From positions 1 to 10,716 of the forward strand of contig SKYX01000356.1 in assembly GCA_007127655.1 (NCBI GenBank): 10,716 nt of DNA, in the 5' to 3' direction. Origin of the DNA: Desulfonatronum sp. GTDB taxonomy: Bacteria; Desulfobacterota; Desulfovibrionia; Desulfovibrionales; Desulfonatronaceae. Positions 1 to 7,440 of this stretch are shown one piece after another. Numbering within the stretch: position 1 is the stretch's first letter; every line of letters starts with the position of its first letter. The position numbers were made by a program, and so were the translations under genes. The notes beneath the pieces are model-generated. The model was not told the origin of the DNA, did no database searches, and saw nothing but the letters and a program-made list of their open reading frames with translations.

Positions 1-146
1 CATTCCTGCAACTTGGGTTTGTCTGGTTGAAAGAGCGACGTTGGCGACGGAAGCCGGGTCAAACCGAAGCGCCCACTGAAAACCTCCGACACACCTTCCG
101 TCACCATACAGGCGGCCAAATACAAGATGATAGCCAAAAGCGTCAA
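1..146 (-). CDS. possible partial hydrophobic/lipoprotein-like reading frame, runs off left edge
   Basis: On the minus strand a frame open from about 146 to the window edge (about 48 codons, TTG as possible start) reads as a hydrophobic stretch LLAIILYLAAC followed by a polar region, resembling a lipoprotein signal with a lipobox (LAAC) or a single membrane helix. The composition looks protein-like, but there is no good ribosome binding site, the start would be TTG, and I recognise no family. It lies downstream of the broken solute-binding protein on the same strand, so it could equally be part of the debris there. The plus-strand frames over the same bases look less like protein. Low confidence. 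Confidence 0.22.
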   Translation of the reverse strand, partial: MTLLAIILYLAACMVTEGVSEVFSGRFGLTRLPSPTSLFQPDKPKLQE

Positions 147-227
147 TCCGTTCGCGACATTTCGGTTACAGTTTTGTGGCAATCAGGGTACAGTCAAGGG
201 GTCCGCCTCATGGCTTACAGGGTGCGC

Positions 228-905
228 TCAATCCGTCCTTCCGGGAGGGCTCCAGAACAGATCTTCGAGCACGAATGAAGGAATGGGCGCATTTTCCAAC
301 ATCCCGCCAACGCGGCGTTGTCGTAATTGAAATAATAGCCGTCCCGGGGGGAGATGTTCAGATCCTGGGGTTCGACGTGGGCGATCACGGTGAGATCGTA
401 GTCCTTGTTTTGAAAAACCTCACTGAGCCACCGGTGCCACGGATACTCCTCGTAATCCGTGGCAAACCCCACGGCATCCAGATATTCGGCGATTTCCAGC
501 CCGCAGGTCCGGCCATAAAGAATGGCCGGGACGATGATCCGCAGGGCCGCGCCAGGGGCCACTCCGGCTTCGGCAAGCAGGGCCCGGGCCTGTTCCGGAT
601 CGTACCGGTAGCGATCGGTCAGGTCCACATACGCGAGATGCCTGGGCGAGAAATGGCTGCCAATGGGTAGCGCGGACGCGGTCCGACCATAGACGCCAAG
701 CAGCTCGTCCCGATTCACGGCGTGGGATATGGCCCGCCGGACGCGGATGTCGTTCAACGGGAGGCGGGCGTTGTTCATGGCCAAAAACACTTGGCTGTCC
801 AGATTCCGCATCACCACCCGGTAGTCCGGACGCATCACGAACCGGTCGGACATTTCAACGGCGTCGGGCACCACGTCCATCAGTTCCTCTACCAGGGGCA
901 ACGCT
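228..905 (-). pseudogene. peptide/nickel-type ABC transporter solute-binding protein (SBP family 5), truncated remnant
   Basis: The minus-strand frame from about 905 to 310 matches the middle and late part of family 5 periplasmic binding proteins. It has the pieces FLAMNNARLPLNDIRVRRAI, IGSHFSPRHLAYVDLTDRY, YDPEQARALLAEAG and YYFNYDN, all typical of dipeptide/glutathione/nickel binders that feed a Dpp/Opp-type importer. The family is usually about 500 residues; only about 200 are present. The signal peptide and the first half are absent, the recognisable homology stopping about 100 bases before the start of the Rrf2 gene. After YYFNYDN the frame leaves the family, but a second frame at about 228-302 reads MLENAPIPSFVLEDLFW and stops at 228, which looks like the family's natural C-terminus (compare WENAPIP-type endings). 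I infer an internal deletion of some tens of codons with a frame change near 305-320. The gene is dead as it stands. Confidence 0.8.
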
Positions 906-973
906 GGGGGCTGGCCGCATAATTGGCGCTGACTTTTTGTCGGGACATCAGGAAATGAATCCTGCAACAGCGC

Positions 974-1000
974 TTGACAAAGGCCCACTGCCTCTATATC
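974..1000 (+). promoter_or_regulatory. putative sigma70-type promoter for the rrf2-cyd operon
   Basis: A perfect TTGACA box at 974-979 is followed by TATATC at 995-1000 (15-base spacing) or by an overlapping weaker box at 997-1002 (17 bases). An A/T-rich run follows up to the Rrf2 start region at 1043. The spacing of the better -10 is short, so the exact -10 is uncertain. It is the only promoter-like signal I see in front of rrf2-cydAB. Confidence 0.45.
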
Positions 1001-1001
1001 G

Positions 1002-1023
1002 GATAAAAAAAATCGCATTTATC
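1002..1023 (+). promoter_or_regulatory. inverted repeat, possible operator for the Rrf2 regulator
   Basis: GATAAA at 1002-1007 and TTTATC at 1018-1023 form a perfect 6-bp inverted repeat separated by 10 bases, just downstream of the promoter-like boxes and about 20 bases before the Rrf2 start. Many Rrf2 proteins (IscR, NsrR, RsrR) bind A/T-rich dyads overlapping their own promoter, so autoregulation is plausible. The site itself is not one I recognise, and six-base arms can occur by chance. Confidence 0.35.
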
Positions 1024-1042
1024 TTGTTTGCAGGTGATGCGC

Positions 1043-1516
1043 ATGATGCTGACCAAAGCTGGAAAATACGCCGTGCTCTGCATTGTCTATCTTGCCGGAG
1101 AAGCCGGGCAAAGGGGTCGTGGCCCGCAAAGAAATTGCCGAAGCCATGGACATTCCGGGGCCTTTTTTGGCGAAAATCGCCCAGGAACTCTCCCGGGCCG
1201 GGCTGATCCAGGTCGTGCAAGGCCCCGGGGCGGGTATCGGCTGCTTGAATCCGCGGGGCGGATAAGCCTGCTGGATGTCATTGAGGCGTTGGACGGCGAG
1301 ATATTCCTGAACGAGTGCCTGTTCCGGCCGGAGCCCTGCGGTCGTAGCAGCCACTGTAGGGTGCACCGTGTCTGGAAAGAGGCCCGCGAGGGACGTCACC
1401 GGCCCCTGGCTGGAGCAACCCTGAACCAGCTCTGTTCGCAGGATGACCCCGCCGTGCCGTCGTTTAGCGACGGCGAACCATCATCGGAAAACGATTTTCA
1501 ACCCAAGGAGGCATGA
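1043..1516 (+). pseudogene. Rrf2-family transcriptional regulator with Fe-S-type cysteines, frameshifted
   Basis: Winged-helix regulator of the Rrf2 family (relatives: IscR, NsrR), probably controlling the cyd operon behind it. The protein is recovered only by switching frames. MMLTKAGKYAVLCIVYLAGE (from 1043) is in one frame; ARKEIAEAMDIPGPFLAKIA and the following recognition region are in the next, entered near 1103-1110; GGYRLLESAGRISLLDVIEA returns to the first near 1230. A third compensating pair may exist near 1390-1415. The two clear changes sit at G-runs (an extra G or C in gccgggc, a missing G in ccggggc). The cluster-binding cysteines are visible as CLFRPEPC...SSHC (C-x6-C-x5-C). 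The frame ends at 1516, its TGA overlapping the ATG at 1513. Start 1043 is preferred because AGGTG at 1032-1036 lies 6 bases upstream. It is either a real pseudogene or carries homopolymer sequencing errors; conserved motifs on both sides argue for recent decay or error. Confidence 0.82.
1505..1511 (+). promoter_or_regulatory. Shine-Dalgarno of cydA, favours the second ATG
   Basis: AAGGAGG at 1505-1511 lies only one base before the ATG at 1513 but seven bases before the in-frame ATG at 1519, which therefore is the likelier start. The upstream ATG overlaps the Rrf2 stop as ATGA. Confidence 0.75.
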
Positions 1517-1518
1517 CC

Positions 1519-2889
1519 ATGGATGTCTTGCTGTTGTCGCGGTTGCAGTTCGCCTTCACCACCTTTGTGCACTTCATTTTCGTGCCGTTGACCCTGGGGC
1601 TTTCGCTTCTGGTGGCGTACATGGAGACCAAGTGGCTACGCACAGGCGAGGAGGTGTACAAGCGGATGGCCAAGTTCTGGGGCAAGCTGTTTTTGATCAA
1701 CTTTGCCCTGGGCGTGGTAACGGGCATTGCCCTGGAGTTCCAGTTCGGAACCAACTGGTCCAGGTATTCGGCCTACGTGGGCGATATCTTCGGCTCCCTG
1801 CTGGCCATCGAGGCCACCCTGGCCTTTTTTCTGGAATCCACCTTCCTGGCGGTGTGGATCTTCGGTTGGAACCGCATCCCGCCGAAACTGCACAACGCCA
1901 GCATCTGGCTGGTGGCCCTGGCCGCCAACCTTTCGGCCTTCTGGATTCTGATGGCCAACGGATGGATGCAGAACCCCACGGGGTTTGTCCTGCGCGGAGA
2001 CCGGGCCGAGCTGGAGAGCTTCATGGCCCTGGTCACCAACCCCTTTGCCTGGGGACAGTTCTTGCACACATTGTTCGCCGCCTACGTGCTCAGCGGGTTC
2101 TTCGTGCTGGGCATCTCGGCCTGGCACCTGGCTCGAGGCAGCAATGTGGACTTTTTCAAGCGCTCCTTCCGGATCGCCGCGCCGTTCACACTGGTGTTCG
2201 CCGTGGCCCTGGTGATCCAAGGGCATTCCCATGGCGCTTCCGTGGCCAAGTATCAGCCGGCTAAGCTGGCGGCCATGGAGTCCCACTGGGAGACCATGGC
2301 CAGGGCGCCGCAGTATTTGTTCGTCATCCCCGATCCGGCCAATGAGCGCAATCTTGTGGAGCTTTTGCCCGTTCCCGGCGGCCTCTCCATGCTTGCCTAT
2401 CATTCCTTTGACGCTGAAGTGCAGGGGTTACGTGACTTCCCCAAGGAGGACCGTCCGCCAGTCACGCTGACCTTTGTCTCCTTCCGAACCATGGTCGGCC
2501 TGGGCTTCCTCTTGCCCGCCCTGGCCGCGTGGGTCTGGATCCGGCGCAAGACGCCCGAGGACTCGCCGAGGCTGTTGCGCATCCTGCCTTGGGTCATACC
2601 CTTGCCATACATCGCCATCCAACTGGGCTGGATCGTGGCCGAGGTGGGCCGCCAGCCCTGGATCGTGCACGGGATCATGCGCACCGAGGACGCCGTCTCC
2701 GCCGGGATTTCCGTGGGACAGGTGGGGTTCTCCCTGGCCATGTTCACCCTGATTTACGGGCTGCTGGTGGCCGTGGACGTCTACTTGCTGATGCATCACG
2801 GTCGCAAGGGACCGAAGTCTTCTGTAAAGGGTGACGACACCAGAGACGCTGACGCCGTGGGCATGCGCCCCGCGTCCACCATGGCCTAG
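1519..2889 (+). CDS. cydA: cytochrome bd ubiquinol oxidase subunit I
   Basis: CydA carries hemes b558, b595 and d and oxidises quinol while reducing oxygen to water in the inner membrane. From the ATG at 1519 it is 456 residues with about nine membrane helices. Visible family hallmarks: His18 in FVHFIFVPLTLG (b595/d region), Glu98 and Glu106 in the helix with IEATLAFFLEST, His183 in FLHTLFAAYV and Met325 in FRTMVGLG (heme b558 ligands by family comparison), QPAKLAAMESHW (246-257) in the quinol-binding Q-loop, and the signature GRQPW (377-381). The Q-loop is of the short type, lacking the C-terminal insert of E. coli CydA. The polar C-terminal tail (about 428-456) is not conserved. The start is set by the Shine-Dalgarno at 1505-1511. 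It follows the Rrf2 regulator without a gap and precedes cydB by 43 bases. Confidence 0.97.
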   Translation: MDVLLLSRLQFAFTTFVHFIFVPLTLGLSLLVAYMETKWLRTGEEVYKRMAKFWGKLFLINFALGVVTGIALEFQFGTNWSRYSAYVGDIFGSLLAIEATLAFFLESTFLAVWIFGWNRIPPKLHNASIWLVALAANLSAFWILMANGWMQNPTGFVLRGDRAELESFMALVTNPFAWGQFLHTLFAAYVLSGFFVLGISAWHLARGSNVDFFKRSFRIAAPFTLVFAVALVIQGHSHGASVAKYQPAKLAAMESHWETMARAPQYLFVIPDPANERNLVELLPVPGGLSMLAYHSFDAEVQGLRDFPKEDRPPVTLTFVSFRTMVGLGFLLPALAAWVWIRRKTPEDSPRLLRILPWVIPLPYIAIQLGWIVAEVGRQPWIVHGIMRTEDAVSAGISVGQVGFSLAMFTLIYGLLVAVDVYLLMHHGRKGPKSSVKGDDTRDADAVGMRPASTMA

Positions 2890-2918
2890 TTCTCGCAAGA
2901 CAGGCGCAAGCATGAAAT

Positions 2919-2924
2919 AAGGAG
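2919..2924 (+). promoter_or_regulatory. Shine-Dalgarno of cydB, favours the ATG at 2933
   Basis: AAGGAG at 2919-2924 is 2 bases from the ATG at 2927, 8 from the in-frame ATG at 2933 and 11 from the one at 2936. The middle one has the best spacing. Confidence 0.7.
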
Positions 2925-2932
2925 AAATGATC

Positions 2933-3961
2933 ATGATGCTGGAAACCACATGGTTTGTCCTTTGGGGCGTGCTCTGGGCGATGTACTTCGCCTTGGACGG
3001 ATACGACCTGGGATTGGGAACGCTGATGCCCGTGCTGGCCAAGGACGAGCGCGATCGGCGGATCATGTACAATGCCGCGGGACCGTTCTGGGACGGCAAC
3101 CAGGTCTGGCTGATCACCGCGGGAGGTGTGACGTTCGCCGCCTTTCCCGCCACGTATGCCGCGCTGTTCAGCGGGCTGTACACGGCGTTGATGCTCTTGC
3201 TGTTCGCTTTGATCCTGCGCGGGGTGTCCTTTGAATTCCGGCGTAAGGTAGACAGCGAAGCTTGGCGCAAGGTCTGGGACGTATGTCATGTGGCTGGCAG
3301 TTTCCTGCCGGCTTTGCTGCTGGGCGTGGCCTTTGCCAACATCTTCATGGGCATTCCCCTGAATGCCCAGGGCATCAACGAAGGCGGGCTGCTGGATCTG
3401 CTTAATCCCTACGGGCTGGCTGGCGGCGTGCTTTTCGTGCTCATGTTTTCCTTGCACGGCGCGTTGTGGCTGGGCGTCAAGGCCCAGGGCCCCATTGCCG
3501 ACCGGGCCGCGGCCATGGCCGAGAAATTGTGGATGGCCCTGATGGTCATGGTGGTCCTGTTCCTGGCGCTCACGGCCGTATTCACCCAGCTTTTCGTGAA
3601 TTACCTGAACAATCCCGTGCTGTTCGCGATTCTGCTCCTGCCCGTGGCCGGGCTGATCCAGGCACGCCTGGCTTTGGGCAGGCGGGCCATGGTCAAGGCA
3701 TGGGCCGCATCGGCCGTGGCCATCATCGGGGTGACCCTGTTCGGCGTGATCGGCCTGTTTCCTGCGCTGCTGCCATCCAGTCTGGACCCGGCCTACAGCA
3801 TGACCATCGCCAACTCGGCCTCCAGCCCCAAGACCTTGAAGATCATGCTTGGCGTGGCCCTGGTCTTCGTGCCCCTGGTCATTGCCTACCAGAGCTGGCT
3901 GCATGTGACCTTCGGACACAAGATCACGGACGCGGACCTGGAGTACGAGGAAGCGTACTGA
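2933..3961 (+). CDS. cydB: cytochrome bd ubiquinol oxidase subunit II
   Basis: CydB is the second membrane subunit of the bd oxidase; it binds no heme b558 but stabilises the complex and its proton path. From 2933 the protein is 342 residues with about eight to nine hydrophobic helices. Hallmarks: ALDGYDLGLGTLMP near the N-terminus (family D-G-x-D-x-G motif, Asp22 and Asp25), then AAGPFWDGNQVWL (48-60), LRGVSFEFRRK, and a C-terminal segment ending in charged residues. Length is slightly under the E. coli protein (379). It sits 43 bases after cydA with its own strong Shine-Dalgarno, and 102 bases before the apparent start of cydD. No truncation seen. Confidence 0.96.
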   Translation: MMLETTWFVLWGVLWAMYFALDGYDLGLGTLMPVLAKDERDRRIMYNAAGPFWDGNQVWLITAGGVTFAAFPATYAALFSGLYTALMLLLFALILRGVSFEFRRKVDSEAWRKVWDVCHVAGSFLPALLLGVAFANIFMGIPLNAQGINEGGLLDLLNPYGLAGGVLFVLMFSLHGALWLGVKAQGPIADRAAAMAEKLWMALMVMVVLFLALTAVFTQLFVNYLNNPVLFAILLLPVAGLIQARLALGRRAMVKAWAASAVAIIGVTLFGVIGLFPALLPSSLDPAYSMTIANSASSPKTLKIMLGVALVFVPLVIAYQSWLHVTFGHKITDADLEYEEAY

Positions 3962-4063
3962 TCCTGCTGAACGGTTGCCATCCGCTGATGTTTTTCGGTA
4001 TCGGAGCTACGCTGTCGACACCGGCATCGCAATGAAATTCACTCCCGGTCCTGAGCAGACGCC

Positions 4064-5776
4064 ATGCCCCCTGTTCCCCCCACTGCATCCGAAGGCGGCT
4101 TATTCAAGCCGCCTTCTTTTTCTTCAAAAAACTGGCTGCGCGAGCAGGCCCGGCCGGCAACCCCTTTGCTGTCCCTGGCCGTAGCCCTGGGGCTTGCCGC
4201 CGGGATGCTGCTGATCATCCAGGCCGGGATGCTGGCAAGCGTCGTCCATGACGTGATCTTCGAGGGGCTGGGGCTGGACGATGTCTTCTTCCTGGTCCTC
4301 GCATTGCCGGCACTCATGGTCGCACGGGCCGCCCTGGTCTGGGCCGCGGAGCAGTTCGGATTCAGGGCCGCGGCCCAGGTCAAGGATACCGTGCGGATGC
4401 GTCTTTACGACCGGCTCATGGCCGGCCCGTCCCGGCTGCGTCATCGCTCCACGGGAGATCTGGCGCACCAGATGGTGGACGCGGTGGAAGGGCTCGAAGC
4501 CTACTATGCCAGGTTTCTGCCCCAGGCTGCCCTGGCCGCGCTCATTCCTTTTGCTGTCCTGGCCTTTGTGTTCCCCCTGGACCTGGTCAGCGGCTTGATC
4601 CTCTTGTTTACGGCCCCGTTTATTCCCTTGTTCATGGTGCTCATCGGCTCGCGGGCCGAGCGGCTCAATCAGCGTCAGTGGCGGCGACTGGCCGCGTTGA
4701 GCGCCCGGTTCCTGGACAGTCTGCAAGGCCTGACCACCTTGAAACTGTTCAATGCCACGCGCCGGGAGGCCGAGGTCATCGCCCGGATCACGGACAACTA
4801 CAGGGAAAACACGGTCTCGGTGCTGCGCGTGGCCTTTCTCTCGGCCCTGATTCTGGAATTCCTGGCCACAGTCAGTGTGGCCTTGGCCGCCGTGCTGATC
4901 GGGTTCAAACTGCTTTCCGGAAGCATGACCTTCCAGACAGGTTTTTTCATCCTGCTGCTTGCGCCGGAGTTCTACCTGCCCTTGCGCGCCCTGGGTACGC
5001 ACTATCATGCCCGGCTGTCAGCCCTGGCCGCAGCCCAGGGGATCATGGCCGAGTTCACCGAGTCGCCGAGTCAGGTCAAATCTGGATCATCACGTCCCCG
5101 CTGGCAGAGCATTGCCTTGAGATTGGACAATATCAGCTTTACCCACACCCTGGATCGAAAAACGGTGCACCAGATTAGCGCCGACATTCCCGCCGGATCA
5201 CTCGCGGTCCTGGTCGGACCCAGTGGAACGGGCAAGACCACGCTCTTGCGCATTATGTTGCAGAGCCTGTCGCCGAATGACGGACGAGTGATGGTCAACG
5301 GAGCAAATCTGGCAGAGGTAGAACATAGGTCCTGGATGGATCATGTCTCCTGGATGTCCCAGGAGCCTTTCTTCTTCCAGGGCACGCTTCTGGACAACGT
5401 CCTGATGCGGGAAGAGGCGGACCTGTCCGGTGGTATGATCTCCCGTTTGGACCAAGCCGCAACCCTGACCGGGTTAGGCAGAGATTTAGCGGTATTGCCT
5501 CTGGGCTGGCACACCCCAATCGGCGAGGGCGGGGATGGCCTTTCCGGCGGTCAGCGTCAGCGCCTGGCCCTGACCCGGGCCGTTTTCAAGGGCGGGGCCT
5601 TGTTTCTCCTGGACGAGCCCACGGCGCACCTGGACGGGGAGAGCCGGGAGACGGTCCTGGCGGCGCTGCGCTCTCTTGCCGGCAGGCATACGGTGATCGT
5701 GGCTTCTCATGATCCCCGGGTGCTGGAAATTGCGGACAAGGTCGTGGAGTTGAGAAACACCGGGAGCGATCCATGA
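4064..5776 (+). CDS. cydD: thiol reductant ABC exporter subunit CydD
   Basis: CydD is one half of the heterodimeric CydDC ABC transporter of the inner membrane, reported to export cysteine/glutathione and to bind heme, and required for assembly of cytochrome bd. The 570-residue frame has an N-terminal six-helix domain (about 35-320) and a nucleotide-binding domain (about 350-570) with Walker A GPSGTGKT (385-392), signature LSGGQ (493-497), Walker B ALFLLDEPT (512-520) and switch His549. The pair WLREQARP...LLIIQAGMLA aligns with the start of E. coli CydD, so the start must lie upstream of about 4130. The only standard start there is ATG 4064, which has a weak GAGCAG Shine-Dalgarno. Codons 10-20 form a terminator-like hairpin (4091-4124), which is odd. 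Stop overlaps the cydC start by four bases (ATGA). Confidence 0.94.
   Translation: MPPVPPTASEGGLFKPPSFSSKNWLREQARPATPLLSLAVALGLAAGMLLIIQAGMLASVVHDVIFEGLGLDDVFFLVLALPALMVARAALVWAAEQFGFRAAAQVKDTVRMRLYDRLMAGPSRLRHRSTGDLAHQMVDAVEGLEAYYARFLPQAALAALIPFAVLAFVFPLDLVSGLILLFTAPFIPLFMVLIGSRAERLNQRQWRRLAALSARFLDSLQGLTTLKLFNATRREAEVIARITDNYRENTVSVLRVAFLSALILEFLATVSVALAAVLIGFKLLSGSMTFQTGFFILLLAPEFYLPLRALGTHYHARLSALAAAQGIMAEFTESPSQVKSGSSRPRWQSIALRLDNISFTHTLDRKTVHQISADIPAGSLAVLVGPSGTGKTTLLRIMLQSLSPNDGRVMVNGANLAEVEHRSWMDHVSWMSQEPFFFQGTLLDNVLMREEADLSGGMISRLDQAATLTGLGRDLAVLPLGWHTPIGEGGDGLSGGQRQRLALTRAVFKGGALFLLDEPTAHLDGESRETVLAALRSLAGRHTVIVASHDPRVLEIADKVVELRNTGSDP
4091..4124 (+). terminator. perfect intrinsic-terminator hairpin inside the 5' end of cydD
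   Basis: An 11-bp perfect G/C-rich stem (4091-4101 pairing with 4106-4116), four-base loop ATTC and the tract TTTTTCTT (4117-4124). This is a classic Rho-independent terminator on the plus strand, 130 bases after the cydB stop. It would end cydAB transcripts or attenuate cydDC. It lies within codons 10-20 of the apparent cydD frame; there is no A-tract on the other side, so it acts in one direction only. Confidence 0.85.
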
Positions 5777-7440
5777 AAGAGTTTCTCCTGCTTTTCTCCA
5801 TGGCGCGGAGCAAGTGGCCGTGGCTGCTACTCGGGCTGGTTTGCTCCGTAGCGACCCTGTTGGCGAACATGGCCTTGCTGACCCTGGCGGCCTGGTTCCT
5901 GGCTTCAATGGCCCTGGCCGGGGCGTCCGGGGCCCTTTTCAATTACTTTCTGCCGGCTGCGGGCATCCGCGCCCTGGCCCTGCTCCGCGTCATTGGCCGT
6001 TACGGGGAGCGGCTCTTCAGCCATGACGCCGCCTTGCGCCTACTGGCGGAACTGCGAGTGCGCTTTTTTGAGCGCCTAGCGCCCCTGGCGCCGGCCGGAC
6101 TGGGGACAGCGCACAGCGCGGACCTGCTCAGCCGGATGCGGGCGGATATTGATCTTTTGGACAACTTCTATCTGCGACTGCTACTGCCGGCCGGGGCCGC
6201 ATTGTGCGTCGGTTTCTTCGGTTTCATCTTCCTGTCTGTTTTTGATTTTACCCTGGCCATGGGAGTTCTCGGACTCTGGCTGATGGTCGGCGTGTTCCTC
6301 CCTTTTTTTGTCCTGCGTGCTGGAGCAGCGCCGGGCGAGCGGCAGGTGGCGGGACTGGCCAGGATGCGATGTCTGGCGGTGGACGGTCTCAGCGGGCTGG
6401 AGGAGCTTTTGGCCTACGGCGCTGCGGGAAGACATCGCAGAGTGTTCGCCAGGGAGAGTCGCGGAGTGTTGAAAGACCAGGTTCGCCTGGCCAGGCTGGA
6501 TGGTTTGTCCCTGGCCGGGGTGGGACTAGCCTCGGGACTGGCCGGATGGCTGGCGCTGCTGATTGGGATACCGCATGTGCAGGGGGGAGTGTGGCCGCCG
6601 GCGGTCCTGCCCATGCTGGCCGTGTTCGCCCTGGTCAGCTTCGAGGCGGTCCAGCCTCTACCCGCGGCCTGGCGGATGTGGGGGCAGATCAGAACCGCAA
6701 CGGCCAGGATCATGGACGTCACCGAACGTCCCGCTCCCATACCGGACCCCGTATGTCCCCTTGCGGTTCCGGAATGCCTCGATCTGGACTTGCGGGGCGT
6801 ACGCTTTACCTACCCCGGTGTTTCAAGGCCGGTCCTGGACGGCCTTGACCTGGCCCTACCCGCTGGCAAGCGCACGGCTGTCCTGGGAGCGGCCGGATCG
6901 GGCAAGACGACACTGCTGCATCTGCTGACGCGTTTTTGGGAGGCTGAACAGGGCCGGATTCTCTTGAACGGGCGGGATATTCGCGAATACGCGGCTGAAG
7001 AGGTACGGGAGCGCATGGCTGTGGTTTCGCAGCATGTTTACCTTTTCAATGCGAGCGTTGCCGAAAATCTGCGCATGGCCAACCCGCAGGCCAGCGACGA
7101 AAAGCTTTTGGCCGCAGCCAAGGCCGCAAACATCGAGGATTTCATTATCTCCCTGCCGCAAGGCTTGGATAGCCCAGTCGGGCCGTACGGAACCAGGCTC
7201 TCGGGTGGGCAGGCCAGGCGGCTGGCCGTGGCCAGGGCATTGCTCAAGGAAGCCCCTGTCCTCCTTTTGGACGAACCCACCGAGGGGCTCGACGAGGGAG
7301 GCGAAGCTTCTTTGTGGCGAACTCTGGAGCCGCTCATGCATGACCGCACCGTGCTTTTGATCACCCATCGACCTGCGGGGCTGGAATACATGGACGAAGT
7401 ATATTTTCTGGATGGAGGCAGACTGGTTCGCCGTGATTGA
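5773..7440 (+). CDS. cydC: thiol reductant ABC exporter subunit CydC
   Basis: Partner of CydD in the cytochrome bd assembly exporter. 555 residues: membrane domain (about 15-300) and nucleotide-binding domain (about 335-555) with Walker A GAAGSGKT (372-379), signature LSGGQ (476-480), Walker B PVLLLDEPT and switch His532. CydC-specific features are visible in the membrane domain: TLAAWFLASMALAG, then FNYFLPAAGIRALALLRVIG and GRYGERLFSHDAALR, whose His84 corresponds to the histidine reported as heme ligand in E. coli CydC, then LSRMRADIDLLDNFYLRLLLP. It is translationally coupled to cydD (ATGA overlap at 5773-5776), and its 3' end overlaps the next frame by up to 29 bases, so the three genes are likely co-transcribed. 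Confidence 0.95.
   Translation: MKEFLLLFSMARSKWPWLLLGLVCSVATLLANMALLTLAAWFLASMALAGASGALFNYFLPAAGIRALALLRVIGRYGERLFSHDAALRLLAELRVRFFERLAPLAPAGLGTAHSADLLSRMRADIDLLDNFYLRLLLPAGAALCVGFFGFIFLSVFDFTLAMGVLGLWLMVGVFLPFFVLRAGAAPGERQVAGLARMRCLAVDGLSGLEELLAYGAAGRHRRVFARESRGVLKDQVRLARLDGLSLAGVGLASGLAGWLALLIGIPHVQGGVWPPAVLPMLAVFALVSFEAVQPLPAAWRMWGQIRTATARIMDVTERPAPIPDPVCPLAVPECLDLDLRGVRFTYPGVSRPVLDGLDLALPAGKRTAVLGAAGSGKTTLLHLLTRFWEAEQGRILLNGRDIREYAAEEVRERMAVVSQHVYLFNASVAENLRMANPQASDEKLLAAAKAANIEDFIISLPQGLDSPVGPYGTRLSGGQARRLAVARALLKEAPVLLLDEPTEGLDEGGEASLWRTLEPLMHDRTVLLITHRPAGLEYMDEVYFLDGGRLVRRD

Noticed and set aside
1636..2403. Minus-strand 255-codon frame opposite cydA
   Set aside because: Shadow of cydA; no signals for translation and no protein-like pattern.
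2744..3919. Long open frame (391 codons) on the minus strand opposite cydB
   Set aside because: Rich in Gln/His/Gly and without any family resemblance; it is the usual antisense shadow of a GC-rich gene whose sense frame is clearly cydB.
4032..4184. Small frame from ATG 4032 running through the terminator hairpin, considered as an attenuation leader peptide
   Set aside because: No Shine-Dalgarno, no run of regulatory codons, and it continues well into cydD out of frame; the cydD frame itself explains the bases.
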